This document shows positions 1-7,074 of a stretch of DNA of 14,637 bases, piece by piece (within the stretch, counting starts at the first letter, position 1; every line of letters begins with the position of its first letter). The position numbers and the translations under genes are program-made. Source of the DNA: Citricoccus sp. WCRC_4 (GTDB lineage Bacteria; Actinomycetota; Actinomycetes; Actinomycetales; Micrococcaceae); assembly GCA_026645375.1 (NCBI GenBank), contig JAPFFX010000177.1, positions 1-14,637 on the forward strand. Reading direction: 5' to 3'. A model generated the notes under the pieces. The model had not been told where the DNA came from. It saw nothing but the letters and a program-made list of their open reading frames with translations, and made no database searches.

Positions 1-753
<753 letters not shown>

Positions 754-784
754 ACCGGCCCCGGCACCGCGCCGGGCGCCCGAT

Positions 785-821
785 GACGGCGGCCCCCACC
801 ACCGAGGTGGGGGCCGCCGTC
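785..821. terminator. Bidirectional intrinsic-type terminator hairpin
   Basis: A perfect 16-bp inverted repeat, GACGGCGGCCCCCACC (785-800) and its exact complement at 806-821, is separated by a 5-base loop. It lies between the ettA stop (753) and the stop of the facing ATP-grasp gene (832), so it can end transcription from both sides. No long U tract follows on either strand, as is common in GC-rich actinobacteria. Confidence 0.85.
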
Positions 822-831
822 GTGCGTGGTC

Positions 832-1875
832 TCAGATCGTGGCCAGCCGGGCGTTGCACAGGTCCTCGGTGTAGTGGCTCCGGACCCTCAGCTTGCGCTC
901 GAGGTCCTGGATGATGGCGGCGGCGAAGTCCTTGCCGTAGAGCTGCAGGCACGAGCCGAGGCCGCCGGGGGAGAACACGTTGATCTCCATGAGCTTGTCT
1001 CCGACCATGTCCAGGCCGACCAGGAACAAGCCGTCCGCGATGAGCTTGGGGCGGACCACCTCGGCCAGGTACAGCATCTCATCGGTGACCCTCACCGCCT
1101 CCGCGGTACCCCCGGCCGACATGTTCGACCGCACCTCTCCACTGGCGGTGCGGCGGCGGAACGCCGCGTACTTCCCGCCGACCTGGAGGGGCGTGCCGTT
1201 CATGAGCATCATCCGGACATCCCCGTCCTTCGCCTCCGGCAGGTACTCCTGCGCCACGACGTACCCGTCGCGGGCGATGGCCTCCACGATCTGGTTCCGA
1301 TTGGGCGCCTCCTTGCGGTCCACCACGAACACGCCTTTGCCTCCGGATCCCTGGAGGGGCTTGAGCACCGCCTTGCCGTCCATCTCGTCGATGAAGTCCG
1401 TGATCATCTGCTGGTCCCGGGAGATCAGCGTCCTCGGGCGCACGACGTCGGGGAAATGCTGGAAGTAGGCCTTGGACAGGGCACCGGCCAGGGTGAGCGG
1501 GTCGTTGACCACCAGGACTCCGTTGGCGGCGAACAACCGGCCGAAGGCCACGGCCGCCGTCGAGGCCCACGGGCGGTCCTTCGCGTCATCGGCGGGGTCA
1601 TTGCGGAGCATCACCACGTCGAAGTCCTGGATGGGGACCTGGCGGGCGGACCGGGGCTTCTGCACGTCCGCCAGGTACCGGTCCAGCGAGCGGTAATTCC
1701 TGGCCGCGGTGCCGTGGGCCCGCACGGAGAGAGTGCCGTCCGGTGCGTACGAGAAGTCCCCGGTACCCGTCAGCAGCGCCTCGTGTCCCAGCTGCGTGGC
1801 GGCCATCGCCAGACGCGTCGTGGTGTACGTGGACTTCTCGGTGGCGACGTCGTTGACGACGAATCCGATGTTCAT
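832..1875 (-). CDS. Glutathione-synthetase-like ATP-grasp ligase (substrate unknown)
   Basis: This 347-residue protein has the GshB-type ATP-grasp layout. The N-terminal strand MNIGFVVND and the first 120 residues resemble the GshB substrate domain. The ATP lysine and glycine-rich loop are in LKPLQGSGGKGVF (171-183), the hinge in EYLP (210-213), DGDVRMM is at 217-223, an RRR...SNMSAGG loop at 240-256, and the Mg ligands are in GLDMVGDKLMEINVFSPGG (D289, E297, N299). The family joins a carboxylate to an amine through an acyl phosphate. Actinobacteria normally use mycothiol, and no gshA is in view, so a true glutathione role is doubtful. It is the last gene of a three-enzyme set, 61 bases behind the DUF1704 gene. 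The ATG has GGAGG only 3 bases upstream, a short spacing, but the N-terminal match supports this start. Confidence 0.88.
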   Translation of the reverse strand: MNIGFVVNDVATEKSTYTTTRLAMAATQLGHEALLTGTGDFSYAPDGTLSVRAHGTAARNYRSLDRYLADVQKPRSARQVPIQDFDVVMLRNDPADDAKDRPWASTAAVAFGRLFAANGVLVVNDPLTLAGALSKAYFQHFPDVVRPRTLISRDQQMITDFIDEMDGKAVLKPLQGSGGKGVFVVDRKEAPNRNQIVEAIARDGYVVAQEYLPEAKDGDVRMMLMNGTPLQVGGKYAAFRRRTASGEVRSNMSAGGTAEAVRVTDEMLYLAEVVRPKLIADGLFLVGLDMVGDKLMEINVFSPGGLGSCLQLYGKDFAAAIIQDLERKLRVRSHYTEDLCNARLATI

Positions 1876-1936
1876 GGACCTCCGATCAACGAATACTGTG
1901 AGTGGAGTCGGGGTCGACCGGGCCGGCCGACGGTTC

Positions 1937-3238
1937 TCAGCGGTTCACCAGGTCGGCCGGATCATCCAGGTCCGCCAGCCGGTCCAATCGCTCGATGCAG
2001 TCCCTCTCGGTCAGCCAGCGCGGCTGGAGCCGGGGTGGCTGCAGGACGCCGCGGGCCCTCAGGTCGGTCACCAGGGGCAGGTCCTGCAACGAGAACTTGC
2101 CCAGCAGCAGCAGGTCCAGCGTACCGCCGGCACGCAGGTGCTCGATCAGGTCCAGCACGCCGCGCAGGTAGATGGCGTCCTTGGTCAGGCCACCGGACCG
2201 GAAGGCACGCATGGTCGTGGTGAAGGCCGACGAGGCGGGGACGCCGTCCTCTACGAGCGCGTCGTGCGCGTCCCGGAAACTGACGCCGGTGACCATGCGG
2301 TGCACCGTGATGATCCGGGTGGCCAGCTGGCGCAGCCGGAAGGCGGTCAGTCCTCCGCTGGCCACCTCGGCCAGCACGGCCAGGCCCTCCTGCGTCTCGT
2401 CGTACCCGGACAGCCCGGTGCCCATCACCTTGATGGGCTGGGTGGCCCCGTTGACCTGGGTGACCAGGTGGGTGCCGACCTCGTGCTGCATCAGGGCGTG
2501 GGCGCGGACCTCCTGCACCTTGGACTGCGGTCCCAGGATGAGGGACTCCCCGGAGACCATCACGCCGGAGACGTCCTTGCGGATCTCGGCGTGCATCTCG
2601 ATGTCGGAATCCTGCTCCCGGTAGTAGTCGATCTCCTCCTGGGCCAGTGTCAGCACCTCGTGCGCATCCAGGCTCTTCCCGGCGCCCTCCGGCACGGTCA
2701 CCGTGCTCATGAGGCGATCGGCGATCTGCCGCAACGCAGGGGTGATGGCCCCGTACAGTTCGATGCTCAGGGGCATGAAGTCCGCAGTGTCCCGCGCCTC
2801 GAGCATCTCGATCTGCAGGCCCAGCTCGCGGTGCTTCTCTCGCAGCAGCGTGCCGAGGACGGGGTCGTCCACGTCCCGGACGGGCATGTCCTTGAGCACC
2901 TGACGCAGCACGTCCGGGTCGTCCTCCAGCGTCCGGTAGTGGAACTCCGGCAGTTCACCGGTGGCCAGGAACTCGGCGCGGGCCTGCTCCACGTTCATGG
3001 GGGTGACGTCCAGGAGGAACCGGAAGGACCTCGAGACCAGTGCCAACTCGTGATCGATCGCCCGGTCCCGCAGCGAGGCCGTGACTCCATCCCGGTCACC
3101 GGGAGGCCGCACGCCGTCCGTCCCCCTGCCGGGCGGGGTGGTGGCGGTGACCTTCTGCGCGGCCTTCGTCCCGCTCGACTTCCCGCCCGTCTTCGAACTC
3201 GTCGTGGAACCCGTCTTGTTGCCCGTCTTCTTGCTCAT
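1937..3238 (-). CDS. DUF1704/QEGLA-motif zinc carboxypeptidase-like protein
   Basis: This 433-residue protein belongs to the DUF1704 family, whose bacterial members carry the database name 'flavohemoglobin expression-modulating QEGLA motif protein' and whose animal relative MATCAP removes the C-terminal tyrosine of tubulin. The metal site is visible: HEVGTH (252-257) as HExxxH, followed by QEGLA (283-287), which supplies the next glutamate. Residues 1-50 form a polar Lys/Thr/Ser/Gly tail (SKKTGNKTGS...), probably disordered, before the folded part begins near residue 60. I chose the ATG at 3238 because it overlaps the stop of the upstream amidohydrolase gene as ATGA, a common coupling arrangement; a longer frame exists but its extra 50 residues are antisense-like. 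There is no signal peptide, so it is probably cytoplasmic. The substrate is unknown; a peptidase acting on a ligase-added C-terminal residue is inference. Confidence 0.9.
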   Translation of the reverse strand: MSKKTGNKTGSTTSSKTGGKSSGTKAAQKVTATTPPGRGTDGVRPPGDRDGVTASLRDRAIDHELALVSRSFRFLLDVTPMNVEQARAEFLATGELPEFHYRTLEDDPDVLRQVLKDMPVRDVDDPVLGTLLREKHRELGLQIEMLEARDTADFMPLSIELYGAITPALRQIADRLMSTVTVPEGAGKSLDAHEVLTLAQEEIDYYREQDSDIEMHAEIRKDVSGVMVSGESLILGPQSKVQEVRAHALMQHEVGTHLVTQVNGATQPIKVMGTGLSGYDETQEGLAVLAEVASGGLTAFRLRQLATRIITVHRMVTGVSFRDAHDALVEDGVPASSAFTTTMRAFRSGGLTKDAIYLRGVLDLIEHLRAGGTLDLLLLGKFSLQDLPLVTDLRARGVLQPPRLQPRWLTERDCIERLDRLADLDDPADLVNR

Positions 3239-4068
3239 GGCGTCGGCACCGAGACCTTCCGTAACGCGGCCTTCACCGGGGCCACCGTGGCGGCCAGTGC
3301 ATCGGCCAGCTGGCCCAGGTGAGCCTCGTCCACCTCGCCGGTCCATTCGTCCATGAAGGTCTTCTTGAACTCCAGGGCGAGCACGCACGCGGTGTCGGGG
3401 AAACGCCGGTGTGTCCAGCGTGCCTCGTTCTGGCCCCAGAACCGCACGTTCTCCCGCACGTCCAGTCGTAGGCCGGTGGCGGGGATGACGGGTGCGGACA
3501 TGGCTTCCATGAATGCGTCGACCACGGGGATCCAGGGCTGCCGGTCCAGGGTGCCGGTGCCCACGTTGACGTCCGGATTGCCCTCCTGGGGTGCGGGCTC
3601 GGCCTCGGGACCATCGCGGCGATGGTTATAGGTGTGCAGGTCGAAGACCACGAACGGTCCCCTGGCCGCCAGGCGGGCGAACCGACACTCCAGCTCTGCG
3701 AACCAGGCGTCGTGGACCTGGCGGCTCCGCGAGGCCACGTCCGGGGGCAGCTGTCCGTCCCGCCAGACCCGCAACCCCCAGCTCTGCTCAGGGACACCGT
3801 AGACGCAGGTTCTCCGGGGACGGTTGAGGTCGGTCTCGAACCTGGACCGGTGCATGACCATGCCGGAACCGAGCCCGGCACCCATGCGGTCTGAATAGGG
3901 ATCCTCCTCCCTGAACCGGACGGCCTCGTCGAGCACCATCAGGTCCCGGACCTCGTCCCGCAGGTCATGACCCGCGTGCACGGCCGTGTAGGCGACCTGG
4001 GTGTCCCAGGGACCCACGACGGTGAGGATACGGCCCGATCCGGAGGCCGTGTCCATGTCGGCATGCAT
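3235..4068 (-). CDS. N-formylglutamate amidohydrolase-like protein (FGase family)
   Basis: This 277-residue protein belongs to the N-formylglutamate amidohydrolase family, zinc enzymes that release an acyl group from an amino acid. Visible landmarks are HAGHDLRDE (31-39), RSRFETDLNRPRR (74-86), the conserved FDLHTYNHRRDGP (142-154), NVGTG (168-172) and VLALEFKKTFMDEW (229-242). No histidine-utilisation (hut) genes are nearby, which argues against the classical role in histidine breakdown. It is first of the three-gene set and overlaps the DUF1704 start by 4 bases. Start choice: GAGGG lies 7 bases before the ATG at 4068, a good spacing; an ATG at 4074 and a GTG at 4092 are in frame but have poor or no ribosome site. 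It follows the thioesterase gene by 54 bases with no clear terminator, so it may be co-transcribed with it. The real substrate is unknown. Confidence 0.85.
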   Translation of the reverse strand: MHADMDTASGSGRILTVVGPWDTQVAYTAVHAGHDLRDEVRDLMVLDEAVRFREEDPYSDRMGAGLGSGMVMHRSRFETDLNRPRRTCVYGVPEQSWGLRVWRDGQLPPDVASRSRQVHDAWFAELECRFARLAARGPFVVFDLHTYNHRRDGPEAEPAPQEGNPDVNVGTGTLDRQPWIPVVDAFMEAMSAPVIPATGLRLDVRENVRFWGQNEARWTHRRFPDTACVLALEFKKTFMDEWTGEVDEAHLGQLADALAATVAPVKAALRKVSVPTP

Positions 4069-4122
4069 GTGCATGCCCTCAAGGTAGACCACAAGGGGTA
4101 CCCGGGGGCAGGGCGTACCGGC

Positions 4123-5103
4123 TTAACGGGAGGGGCGCCAGGCGGTCTTCAGGAACAGGTTCTGGACGGCGCCCTGCACCCTGTACTTGGCGCCCGCGGG
4201 TACCCGGAGCATGCCCTCCTGGGCCACGGAGGCCACCAGCTCGCCCTCGCGGGAGTAGATCCGGCCGTGGCTGAGGCCGCGGGCACCCTGCGCGGAGTGG
4301 CTGGTCTGGACGTAGAGCAGCCACTCGTCCACCCGGGCCGGCCGGTGCCACCACATCGCATGGTCCAGGGACGCCACGCTCATGCCGGGGCGGACCCATG
4401 CCAGGCCGTGACGGCGCAGGATCGGCTCGAGCAGGGTGTAGTCCGAGACATAGGCCAGCGCCGCGCGGTGCAGGTTCGCGTCACCCTCCAGGGTGGAGAA
4501 CGTCTTCATCCACACCATGTTGGTGGCCACCTTCTGCCTGGCGGCCGTGGCCTCGATCGGCGCGTCCACGTGGCGGATGTCGAAGGGGCGGGCCCAGGAC
4601 CACTCCTGGGCCACCGGATGCTGGAGATGGCCCAGTCGCTGTGAGGTGCTCGGCAGCGATTCCGGGTCGGGGACCCCGGCGGGCATGGGGGACTGGTGCT
4701 CGATCCCCGTGGCCGGCTCCTGGAACGAGCAGATCAGCGACAGGATCGTCTTGCCGTCCTGTTCCGCCTGCACCCGGCGCACCGAGAACGAGCGTCCGTC
4801 GCGCAGGTCCTCCACCGCGAAGGAGATGGGCTTGAGGGCGTCACCGGGACGGATGAAGTACCCGTGCATCGAGTGGATCGCCCGGTCCGGGGCGACGGTG
4901 CGGATCGCGGCCATCAGGGACTGGGCCATCACCTGCCCGCCGAAGACCCGGCCCCGGGCCTGGGGCGGGGTGAGACCGGTGAAGCGGATCTCCCCGGCCG
5001 CCTCGTCGGTCCCGTCCTCGGTGAGCGTCAGGACCTGGCGCAACACGTCCGTGGGGTCCTCGGGGAACTTCCCCCGCTGCCTCCGCACCCTGTCAGCCAC
5101 CAT
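4123..5103 (-). CDS. tesB: Acyl-CoA thioesterase II (TesB-like, double hotdog)
   Basis: This 326-residue protein hydrolyses acyl-CoA to free acid and CoA. Both hotdog halves are present: GRVFGGQVMAQSL (51-63) and FIRPGDALKPI in the first, and SLDHAMWWHRP (245-255) with ARGLSHGRIYSREGELVASVAQEG in the second. The E. coli TesB catalytic residues Asp204, Thr228 and Gln278 line up with D221 (AYVSDY), S245 and Q295, so threonine is replaced by serine, a mild change. The length fits the family, with about 40 extra residues overall. GGAGGG lies 7 bases before the ATG at 5103, which fixes the start. It may be the first gene of a leftward operon containing the three downstream enzymes. From memory, a thioesterase gene near ettA and glbO recurs in actinobacteria. 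Confidence 0.93.
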   Translation of the reverse strand: MVADRVRRQRGKFPEDPTDVLRQVLTLTEDGTDEAAGEIRFTGLTPPQARGRVFGGQVMAQSLMAAIRTVAPDRAIHSMHGYFIRPGDALKPISFAVEDLRDGRSFSVRRVQAEQDGKTILSLICSFQEPATGIEHQSPMPAGVPDPESLPSTSQRLGHLQHPVAQEWSWARPFDIRHVDAPIEATAARQKVATNMVWMKTFSTLEGDANLHRAALAYVSDYTLLEPILRRHGLAWVRPGMSVASLDHAMWWHRPARVDEWLLYVQTSHSAQGARGLSHGRIYSREGELVASVAQEGMLRVPAGAKYRVQGAVQNLFLKTAWRPSR

Positions 5104-5145
5104 GGACCATCCCTCCGACCGTGACGAGGAAGGGCTACCTGTTGG

Positions 5146-5151
5146 TAACCT
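5146..5151 (+). promoter_or_regulatory. Candidate -10 box for the hypothetical gene at 5218
   Basis: TAACCT fits TANNNT and would start a transcript near 5158, about 60 bases before the ATG. It lies within TACCTGTTGGTA (5136-5147 region), a small inverted repeat between the two divergent genes. No -35 box is recognisable. Confidence 0.25.
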
Positions 5152-5158
5152 GCCCGAC

Positions 5159-5164
5159 AGTCTA
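5159..5164 (-). promoter_or_regulatory. Candidate -10 box for the thioesterase gene
   Basis: On the minus strand TAGACT fits the actinobacterial TANNNT -10 pattern and would place the transcript start near 5152, about 50 bases before the ATG at 5103. No convincing -35 box is seen. Confidence 0.35.
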
Positions 5165-5217
5165 TCCCTCCCGGTCCCTCCGGCGTCGCCACACGCCGGC
5201 GATGGGAGAATGGGGCC

Positions 5218-5919
5218 ATGCCCGCACCCGATACACCCGCACCCGGCCTGGAACTCGTCCTGGAGGACCTCGACGCCGTCACCGACCTGGAACGGTATGC
5301 CAGCCGGGCCCGCACCATGGCGGACACCGGGATGCGCCTGCAGGCGGTCGGCTCGGTCCTGGCCGCGTGGGTCTCGGTCCTGCAGCCACGGGGACTGGGC
5401 GACCGTGTGCCGGTGGCGCTGGGCCTGCGGACCTTCCGCCTGGACCGTGCCGGCGCCGACGGCTGGGACGAGGTCTACCCGTTGTCCTCGGTCCTGGAGC
5501 GCCTGGCCCGGATGACCTCCACCTCCCGCACCGCACTGACCCTGCCCCCGGTCACCGAGGCCGCCCCCTGGACGGCGGTGACGCCGCCGCGCTCCGGGTG
5601 GACGTCCGTGGCCGCCGTCGCGGACGACGAGCTCCAGCAGGTCGCCCAGGACGGGATCCGCGAGCTCGGGGCCGCCCTGCCGCAGGACCCGGGGGCCTCG
5701 ATGGTCGCCCAGGCCCGCGCGGCCGTGTGGGGGCGGCTGCTCGGCGGGACCTCCGTGGAGGCCGGGGACGGATTCCTGCCGGCCGGCGCCGCGTTCGCCG
5801 CCCACGGGCTGGGCTTCCTCACCCCCGGGGGGACGACGACGGTACATACCTCGGGCCCGTGGGTGCGGTTGTCCAGCCCGGCCGGGTTCGTGCTGTGCCG
5901 CCAGCCGATGGCCCTGTAG
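5218..5919 (+). CDS. Conserved-looking protein of unknown function
   Basis: This 233-residue protein is not one I can assign to a named family. It has no signal peptide, no clear membrane segment and no nucleotide-binding or metal motif. The N-terminal 50 residues look helical (LVLEDLDAVTDLERYASRA), followed by an alternating hydrophobic pattern with PRGLGDRVPVALGLRTF (57-73), then YPLSSVLERLARM; the C-terminal third is Gly/Ala-rich and ends in a beta-like WVRLSSPAGFVLCR. GGGAG lies 9 bases before the ATG. Codon use is strongly G/C at third positions, like its neighbours, and the frame is open over its full length, so it is a real gene. It diverges from the thioesterase gene and converges on the OsmC-globin gene with only 12 bases between stops. 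I recall similar uncharacterised proteins beside globin genes in Arthrobacter-type genomes, which would fit, but cannot confirm it. Confidence 0.8.
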   Translation: MPAPDTPAPGLELVLEDLDAVTDLERYASRARTMADTGMRLQAVGSVLAAWVSVLQPRGLGDRVPVALGLRTFRLDRAGADGWDEVYPLSSVLERLARMTSTSRTALTLPPVTEAAPWTAVTPPRSGWTSVAAVADDELQQVAQDGIRELGAALPQDPGASMVAQARAAVWGRLLGGTSVEAGDGFLPAGAAFAAHGLGFLTPGGTTTVHTSGPWVRLSSPAGFVLCRQPMAL

Positions 5920-5931
5920 GGAACCGGCCGG

Positions 5932-6978
5932 TCAGGCGGAGTTCACCATGGAATGGGCGGCCCGCTCGAGGTAGTCCCACAGCGTCTGCTCGTGCAGCGG
6001 GGCCAGTTCCAGGGAGTCCACGGCCACCCGCATGTGCCGCAGCCAGGCGTCCCGGGCCGCGAAGTCGATCGTGAAGGGCGCGTGGCGCATGCGCAGCCTG
6101 GGGTGGCCGCGCTGCTCGCCGTAGGTGCGCGGACCGCCCCAGTACTGCTCCAGGAACATCCGCAACCGGTCCTCGGCCGGGCCGAGGTCCTCCTCGGGGT
6201 ACATCGCGCGGAACCCGGGGTCAGCGGCCACGCCCTCGTAGAACACGCGGGCCAGCTTCGCGAAGGTCTGGTGTCCGCCCACCTGGTCGTAGAACGAGGC
6301 GTTCTCCGGCTGAGCCCCGTCGGGGGCCGTGGCGGCGCCCCCTCCCGACGCCGGCCCGGTAGCCGTGGTGGGGAGCGTGGGCGCGGGAGGCGTGGGCGCC
6401 GGCATCATCCCGGGCCGGTCCGCCAGCCCGGTCACCCGGCTGGGCGCCTTGCCCTGCCGCGGCTTGAGCACCGCGATGGGCGCTCCGAGCCGGCTGCCGA
6501 AGTCCGGCAGGTGGCGCATCTGGCGGACCTGCTGCGGGATGATCTCCACCGGGAAGTTCACCGAGCGGGCGATGAAGCACTGCTCGTGGGCCGTGGCGTG
6601 CAGGGCCTCTGCCGCGTCGCGCTGGGTCTCGTCGGCGAGCCAGACCTCGGGGGCCAGGGTGGCGGAGGTGACCGAGCCGCCGTCGGGCCCGAAGGTGAGC
6701 ACGCAGTCGGCGCGGCAGGAGGCGCCGGTGACCACGATCTTCGCGGCGGTGGCCGCCTGCAGGTAGGACAGCAGGTGGCACTCCGCGAGCGCCGCCAGCA
6801 GCAGCTGCTCCGGGTTCCACCGCTCCTCGTCACCGTGGAAGGCGCGGGCGGCCGATCCGGGCAGCTCCCCGGGGCCCTCGGCCTGGATGACCAGGTCGCG
6901 GGCGTAGTCCTTGTATCCGGAGGTCCCGGTGCCCCGGTTCCCGGTCCATTCGGCGCGCAATGAGAAGGTGTGTTCCAC
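5932..6978 (-). CDS. OsmC-like domain fused to group II truncated haemoglobin (trHbO)
   Basis: This 348-residue protein has two domains. Residues 1-150 are OsmC-like, a thiol peroxidase fold that reduces organic hydroperoxides: NPEQLLLAALAECH holds the first cysteine (C67) and HEQCFIARSVNFPVEI the second (C134). Residues 150-190 are unassigned, and 190-226 form a Pro/Thr/Ala/Gly linker. Residues 227-345 are a complete truncated globin very close to M. tuberculosis GlbO: SFYDQVGG, Y247 (B10), Y260 (CD1) in YPEEDL, MFLEQYWGGPRTY, proximal H299 in LRMRHAPF, W312 (G8) in DAWLRHM. All haem-pocket residues are kept, so it should bind haem and O2 or NO. The GTG at 6978 is the only possible start before an in-frame stop; it has no spaced ribosome site but sits 6 bases after a -10-like TAGCGT, suggesting a leaderless mRNA. 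Confidence 0.92.
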   Translation of the reverse strand: MEHTFSLRAEWTGNRGTGTSGYKDYARDLVIQAEGPGELPGSAARAFHGDEERWNPEQLLLAALAECHLLSYLQAATAAKIVVTGASCRADCVLTFGPDGGSVTSATLAPEVWLADETQRDAAEALHATAHEQCFIARSVNFPVEIIPQQVRQMRHLPDFGSRLGAPIAVLKPRQGKAPSRVTGLADRPGMMPAPTPPAPTLPTTATGPASGGGAATAPDGAQPENASFYDQVGGHQTFAKLARVFYEGVAADPGFRAMYPEEDLGPAEDRLRMFLEQYWGGPRTYGEQRGHPRLRMRHAPFTIDFAARDAWLRHMRVAVDSLELAPLHEQTLWDYLERAAHSMVNSA

Positions 6979-6984
6979 CCTTCC

Positions 6985-6990
6985 ACGCTA
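6985..6990 (-). promoter_or_regulatory. -10 box, probable leaderless promoter of the OsmC-globin gene
   Basis: On the minus strand TAGCGT (TANNNT) ends 6 bases before the GTG start at 6978, which is the normal -10 to +1 distance, so transcription would begin at the start codon itself. No good -35 match is seen. Confidence 0.45.
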
Positions 6991-7050
6991 CCGCCCCCGG
7001 CCTGGGCCACCGGATTCCGGGCCACGGTCCCGTCGCATTGACGACCTCCG

Positions 7051-7056
7051 TAGACT
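7051..7056 (+). promoter_or_regulatory. Candidate -10 box for mogA-moaE-moaA
   Basis: TAGACT lies 18 bases before the mogA ATG and would start transcription near 7063, just before the ribosome site GGGAGG (7065-7070). A TTGACG at 7038-7043 is only 7 bases upstream, too close to act as the partnering -35 box. Confidence 0.4.
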
Positions 7057-7074
7057 GGCGACCTGGGAGGCAGC

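Noticed and set aside
826..3322. Long plus-strand open frames (826-2223 and 1709-3322) opposite the ATP-grasp and DUF1704 genes
   Set aside because: They are antisense shadows of well-matched minus-strand genes; their products are His/Arg/Gly-rich with no family match, as expected from GC-rich third positions.
832..4068. Reading the three-enzyme set as the GAK system or as a lasso/RiPP gene cluster
   Set aside because: No CofD-like partner, precursor peptide gene or exporter is visible; only the ATP-grasp fold is shared.
5136..5151. TACCTGTTGGTA inverted repeat between divergent genes as a TetR-type operator
   Set aside because: Only 4-bp arms; it overlaps possible -10 boxes but there is no regulator gene nearby and no known operator match.
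5180..5199. Seven-bp hairpin (CCGGCGT / ACGCCGG, 6-base loop) in the leader of the gene at 5218
   Set aside because: It is short, and such stems are frequent by chance at this GC content; no U tract or alternative structure supports attenuation.
5104..5847. Upstream extension of the thioesterase frame
   Set aside because: The extension is antisense to the hypothetical gene and lacks family similarity; the ATG at 5103 has a good ribosome site.
7038..7056. TTGACG plus TAGACT as a complete promoter before mogA
   Set aside because: The spacer is only 7 bases, far below the usual 16-18.
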